From Glandiceps talaboti (taxonomy: Eukaryota > Hemichordata > Enteropneusta > Spengelidae), in contig NC_135569.1 of NCBI RefSeq assembly GCF_964340395.1, forward strand, positions 11,163,519-11,227,518: a DNA stretch of 64,000 nucleotides, given 5' to 3'. A model generated the notes under the pieces. That model ran no database searches. It had not been told where the DNA came from and was given only the letters and a program-made list of their open reading frames with translations. Both the position numbers and the translations under genes were made by a program. Positions 44,786 through 64,000 of the stretch are shown piece after piece. The first letter of the stretch is position 1; each line of letters opens with the position of its first letter.

Positions 44786-46352
44786 AGACGATCGCAACAG
44801 CGTGACACTGTGTAATGGCTCCTGTGCATCTTGCTTGATACTGTGTTATTTACACACCTCTCTACATACATATACGTATTGAACACTGTTTACTCCAGCA
44901 TTGACATTTTACATATACTGAGTATATATATATATATATTTATTTATATGTGTGTGTGTGTGTGTGTGTGTGTACTTTAATATTGGTGATATACCACGAG
45001 AGATGCAATAATTGAATGTTAGTGACATTTCATGAGATATTGGTAACACATGCAGCACTTCGATACTGGTGAATAAAGACCCAAGTAGTTTGAACTGTAA
45101 ACTCTTTCCAGTAAAGGGGTTCTTAACATGCAGTTACACACCAACGTCTTAACATAGTCTCAAGTCAGGGGCCAGACATAACAATGACAACACCACCGTT
45201 GAATTTAATTTACCGATTTACTTCATACAACGGACCACTTCTCATGTAAATATAGAATCTAATGCAAAGTAAAGTTGGCACGCAACTGGGATTGGCGGTA
45301 CAGGAATGCAGTCAGTCGAAATGAGCAGCAAGGAACTCGTTAGTCTGCCTTCACCAGTAGCCAACTATCGTCGCTAAACGGTACGATCTATTTCCTAATT
45401 ATTACGGTATTAGCATTCGTTAATTGCTCACTTAACACGTTGTAAAGCTCCTTTTGAGTGCACCAAATCTGTTTTCACGCCTTCCTTACCGACACAACAA
45501 CTCGGGTACATCCGACAGCACATACAACTAGATACCAAGGACTCCAGTGTAATTATTTTCTATTCGACGGTAAATTGCAAACAAAAAAAAGCAACTTACG
45601 TGAGGTGGTGGTTAACTAATTACAATTCCATGACGTTAGTTAACTTCTTATCAGGAAACTCGGATCTGTCGCCTACATAAAGAAGGTAACAATACGTTTT
45701 GTTTGGGCAAATCTACGAAAACAATGGAAAAACAAGATGACACTATGGGGTAGGAATTGCAACCATCACCGGAGACTTGTACGGATAGCCATAACACTGC
45801 ACCGTACTGTGAATTACAATGTATTGCACAAAGAACAAGGGAAACGATTAGCTTTAATTTGTAGCTACATTTATAAGTTATAAAGTCGTGTTTTCAAATC
45901 ACCGAGCTTTCCTAGTGAACGGGTATTTTGCTAGCTTGTGGTCGCGACATTCCGTATTACCTATAGTTGGGATGTCAGAATGCTCCGTGGTCTATTTGTA
46001 TCCGGCTTGAAGTGGTTTGTGAATCGATCATTCTTGCGCCAATTGAGTACTTAGCTATGCTAATGAATGCACCAACACATAATTAAATGTGTCAAAACCA
46101 AGCTGTCGAAATGGGTGGGCATTTCACAATTGAATATATATGTAAATGAGAGTCTTCTCAAGAGTTTAAATTGAAGTGTCAAGTCCATTTGTACAAAGTA
46201 AGACACATTAGATCACTGCTATGCACATCTGAGGAAGGAAGGAGAGACTATACGTCGTTCAAGTGTGTACCATCCCCTAGTAGAAACCTATATGTGTGTT
46301 CTGTCACATCGTAGCAGTAGCATCACCACGAAACCAGTAGAAGATTCTCAAG
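44786..46352 (+). promoter_or_regulatory. Chordin upstream region and 5'UTR
   Basis: After TA/TG microsatellites near 44.92-44.98 kb the sequence becomes less repetitive up to the chordin ATG. This fits a promoter and 5'UTR. The start site and specific binding sites cannot be fixed by eye; no clear TATA box was found next to a start. Confidence 0.35.
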
Positions 46353-61203
<14,851 letters not shown>

Positions 61204-61570
61204 AGTGAAAGATAATGCCACTGACGTAAACCTGAAGTAAAATTCCAAAGACTTAATACTTATGATTATTATTTATGCAAAGCATTGACTTAGAAGATAC
61301 TGAAAATAGTGTGTGCTATCTGAGATGGGGCGTGATCTCCAGTAACAAGACAGTGTCCCCAAAATGAACTGGCTATCATCAAGTCTTTCCCTATACTTTT
61401 TACTATCAGCGTTTGATCTGTAGCAATGTGTAATTAACTTAATTTTGTGTGTATATTTTATTACATTGTAAATTTTAGGCAGTAAGCCATTGTATAAAGA
61501 AATCTCATTATTTAAATACTAGTAGAACATTATGTATATTATTAAATAAAGACATGTCTGGGGAAAGACC
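61204..61570 (+). other. Chordin 3'UTR
   Basis: Non-coding, AT-rich sequence from the stop codon to just past an AATAAA hexamer at 61545-61550, which is the probable poly(A) signal. Confidence 0.6.
61545..61550 (+). promoter_or_regulatory. Probable chordin poly(A) signal
   Basis: A canonical AATAAA about 340 bases after the chordin stop codon, followed by TG-containing sequence. Confidence 0.55.
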
Positions 61571-61675
61571 AGTTTAAAATTGAGGGACACTTACAAGAAA
61601 TCGACCGTGAGCCTTAACGACCAACCCACCTCTCTCCTTCCTATCTTAATGTTGAATTCTGCAAGCTCACATCTG

Positions 61676-62335
61676 TAAAAATCAAAATGGCGGACGTTGC
61701 CTCGGTTTGAGTTTACACCGGAAGTCGATAGGTGCCATTTTATTTTATTTTCTTTGTAGTTAGACCTATAGTGTACATTCCTCTATGTGTATATGCAGTA
61801 AATAGTGTAGCATAGTTGTAGAAATGTAGATATACTTTTGTTGTACATGTTGCAGGGTATAGGACACTATATATAGTGTCTGTAATGTATGATAACCATG
61901 TAGTATATGTTCTATAGTGTACATTATCTTGTAGTTATATGTGTCTATAGTAGAGACTGCCATGTTTTATATCTATCTATACTATAGACCACTGTTCATA
62001 TAATGTCTAATCTTCCGAAACTAATACCTTGTATCTTTGAAGCCAATAATCAGCAGATAACGAGACGTGTACAAATAATTAAAGGTGCTTTACAAGCAGT
62101 TCACCACATAAATGTAAACCTATTTGAGTAATGAGTTTAGGATGTGTACAGTTGCATGGTCCAAACTCTGGTTCCAAAATCACAGTCATGCGTACAACAG
62201 CTTCACATTCAATTCTGTATATTCTATATATATGTTCGAAGTTTTATTCCTTGCTATAAAAATCTCAATGTGGCGGCTGTTGCCTTGGTTTGAGAGTATA
62301 CCGGTAGTCGACAGGCTCCACTTTGTTTTTTACTT
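61676..62335 (+). repeat. 80-bp direct repeat pair downstream of chordin
   Basis: 61676-61755 and 62257-62335 share ATGGCGGACGTTGCCTCGG-like sequence (TGGCGG..GTTGCCT.GGTTTGAG), then ACCGG.AGTCGA.AGG and CATTTTATTTT-like ends. Confidence 0.7.
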
Positions 62336-62932
62336 TATAAAATGTATCGTTTGAGTCTCAAAATTAAAAAAAATGGTGAGCTGTTTTATCTAAAAGCCAG
62401 CCACTAACACGCCTAGAAATGACACACATTGCTGTATGGATATTTGGTGTGGTTGTCATGGTTAAGTTAATCATATTTGTCTGTTGATTTTAATTTTTAA
62501 TCCCGAGAAGTCTTCAAATAATCATAGATACAAAACGAAGTATCAAATCATGTTTATACAAAAATCGAAGAATTGATTGTAACTTTACTGAGGTCGATTT
62601 GGAATAGTCTTTTTTTACAGCTGTATTTCATTTTTGTAACTATTGCTAGGATCCCAGTGATGAACGATTTTAAATAGTTGCCCTCCGAAAATTTTTAGTT
62701 TGTAAATATCATGTGAATGACCTTTTGGTCTGAAAATGACCAGCTGTCCTGATTCGAAAGTTTTTTTGAAATGTATAAAATCTATAGCCTTTTAAAATCT
62801 TATACTATAAGCGTGTAAATGAAGGCCGAGAACAAGTATTGCATTGTCAAATTTCTTTAACAGTCGATGAATTAAAGAAAGACAATGTGAAAACCTAATA
62901 TCTATGACGTCGTTGTGCGTTGATCATTGTGT

Positions 62933-62936
62933 GTGA

Positions 62937-62981
<45 letters not shown>

Positions 62982-62988
62982 CGTGTGA
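62933..62988 (+). repeat. GT microsatellite
   Basis: About 55 bases of GT with GAGTGAGT at the left edge and GCGTGCGTG at the right. Confidence 0.95.
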
Positions 62989-63169
62989 CGTCATGTCATC
63001 AGGAATGGTAGGGGTCAAAATGGAGGAATGAGTATTTCGATACGAACACAATTATGACTATTTGCATGATAAAACAAAAGAAATGGGCACACTGCATGCC
63101 AGTTTTTCGCTTAAATGTATGGAACGTTCCGCGATTGACGTGATTCACATCTTTTGAGCGCAATTATCA

Positions 63170-63285
63170 AGACCTTCACGTACATTCGTTCTGACTTATT
63201 GTTCAAAAGTTCGAACCCCCGGCCTAGACCTCTCCAGTACCTTAATATAATCCCACACCCCAATGAGCTGAGATGAGTAAAGTAA
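63170..63285 (-). repeat. Degenerate tRNA-like SINE head
   Basis: On the minus strand a box A-like AGCTCATTGGGGTG precedes a box B-like GGGGTTCGAAC by about 45 bases. The stems do not close properly for a working tRNA. It is probably a decayed SINE head. Confidence 0.35.
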
Positions 63286-64000
63286 GTAAGTTTACAAAAC
63301 AAAATTTAACTCGCGCATTGATACAGAGCGTGAGATCAAATCGATCGCACACTGGCTCTCAGCTTGCAGGACGTGAGAACAAGCTGTCCCCCATGTATCT
63401 TTTTGCATACTTTGTGACAAACCTTGTCTATGCCTTTGTAAAGAAATCTCACCAAAATACAAAATTCAACCAGTAAAGCTGGTGTGGGTAAAGTAAGTGG
63501 TTCTGTGTGTTGGGCGTTTGAGTTCCCTAATTGGGCAGGCATGGGCCTAAATTTGCTTTGGACACAATTCAACGTCCATGATTTTAGTAAGCCGACAGTA
63601 TCTATTTGAGGCCATATTAAACCCAATCTCCGCAAGCGATCGATATCGTGTGTAAATGAACTCTCAAAATTGGCTGCGATAAATATCCCTCCGCAACTTG
63701 CTCTGAATGACATAAACAAAATATCTTGTTTCTGATACACACATCAGAGTTGATTTAAATTACATATACACACATCAACTTTATTTTCCATTCATAGCAA
63801 AATACAAGTTGAACAAAAATAAGAGCTAAGAATACTAGAAAATAAATAACACAATTTTGTTGTAATCATGCTTCAGGACTCGAGCACATATTTCTTCCGG
63901 GTACGTTTCGGAAGGTGCCGCAAAGAGGTCTGAAGGAGCCGCAAAGGGGTATGTAGTTTATTACGACGTTGCAGGACAAAATCTCGAACAACATATCACA

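Larger units (their letters stand above)
62336..64000. other. No gene seen at the right end
   Basis: It contains a GT microsatellite and a degenerate tRNA-like head. A 134-codon minus-strand ORF (63740-63336) has no domain and overlaps repeat-like sequence, so I do not call it. Confidence 0.5.

Noticed and set aside
63336-63740. A 134-codon minus-strand ORF
   Set aside because: Low-complexity composition, no domain and no supporting exon structure.

Overview
This is an AT-rich, intron-rich, repeat-laden animal nuclear window. It carries three recognisable protein-coding genes: a SPRY-domain SOCS-box E3 adaptor (SPSB1/4 type, minus strand), the mitochondrial 2-oxoglutarate/malate carrier SLC25A11 (plus strand, 10 coding exons) and the BMP antagonist chordin (plus strand, 23 coding exons). 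I built each model by hand from splice sites, and in each the exon phases join without a frameshift. All three proteins are close to the vertebrate family length (273, 312 and 932 residues). Compact 0.1-3 kb introns, one 8 kb intron, a full-length chordin with 4 VWFC and 4 CHRD domains, and many tetranucleotide satellites suggest a marine invertebrate, perhaps a non-vertebrate deuterostome such as a hemichordate. The sequence alone does not prove this.

Layout. 1-8990 is gene-poor: microsatellites, a possible Penelope-like remnant, a TIR element, a foldback element and other dispersed repeats. 8994-18300 is the SPSB gene on the minus strand: long 3'UTR, SOCS-box exon, SPRY exon, and a predicted 5'UTR exon about 4 kb upstream of the start codon. 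18300-22280 lies between the head-to-head SPSB and SLC25A11 genes and holds two copies of a short block containing a perfect CRE palindrome. 22280-37022 is SLC25A11. Its first intron (8 kb) is packed with repeats, including a 54-bp tandem array, a pentanucleotide array, a LINE 3' end and a TIR element. Exon 2 lies between a TIR element and a foldback element, exon 4 directly follows a SINE tail, and exon 9 follows an array of copies of its own acceptor region. 37023-46352 has no confident gene, only tandem and dispersed repeats and a weak minus-strand membrane-protein-like signal near 42.6-43.5 kb. 46353-61203 is chordin, followed by a short 3'UTR. 61570-64000 holds a duplicated 80-bp block and a tRNA-like SINE head, with no gene I can support.

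The three genes are not an operon and have no obvious joint function: one is a ubiquitin-ligase adaptor, one a mitochondrial carrier and one a secreted morphogen antagonist. I found no previously undescribed protein system. The more interesting signals are structural: decoy splice acceptors in SLC25A11, strong intronic hairpins, and paired foldback/TIR elements around a coding exon.
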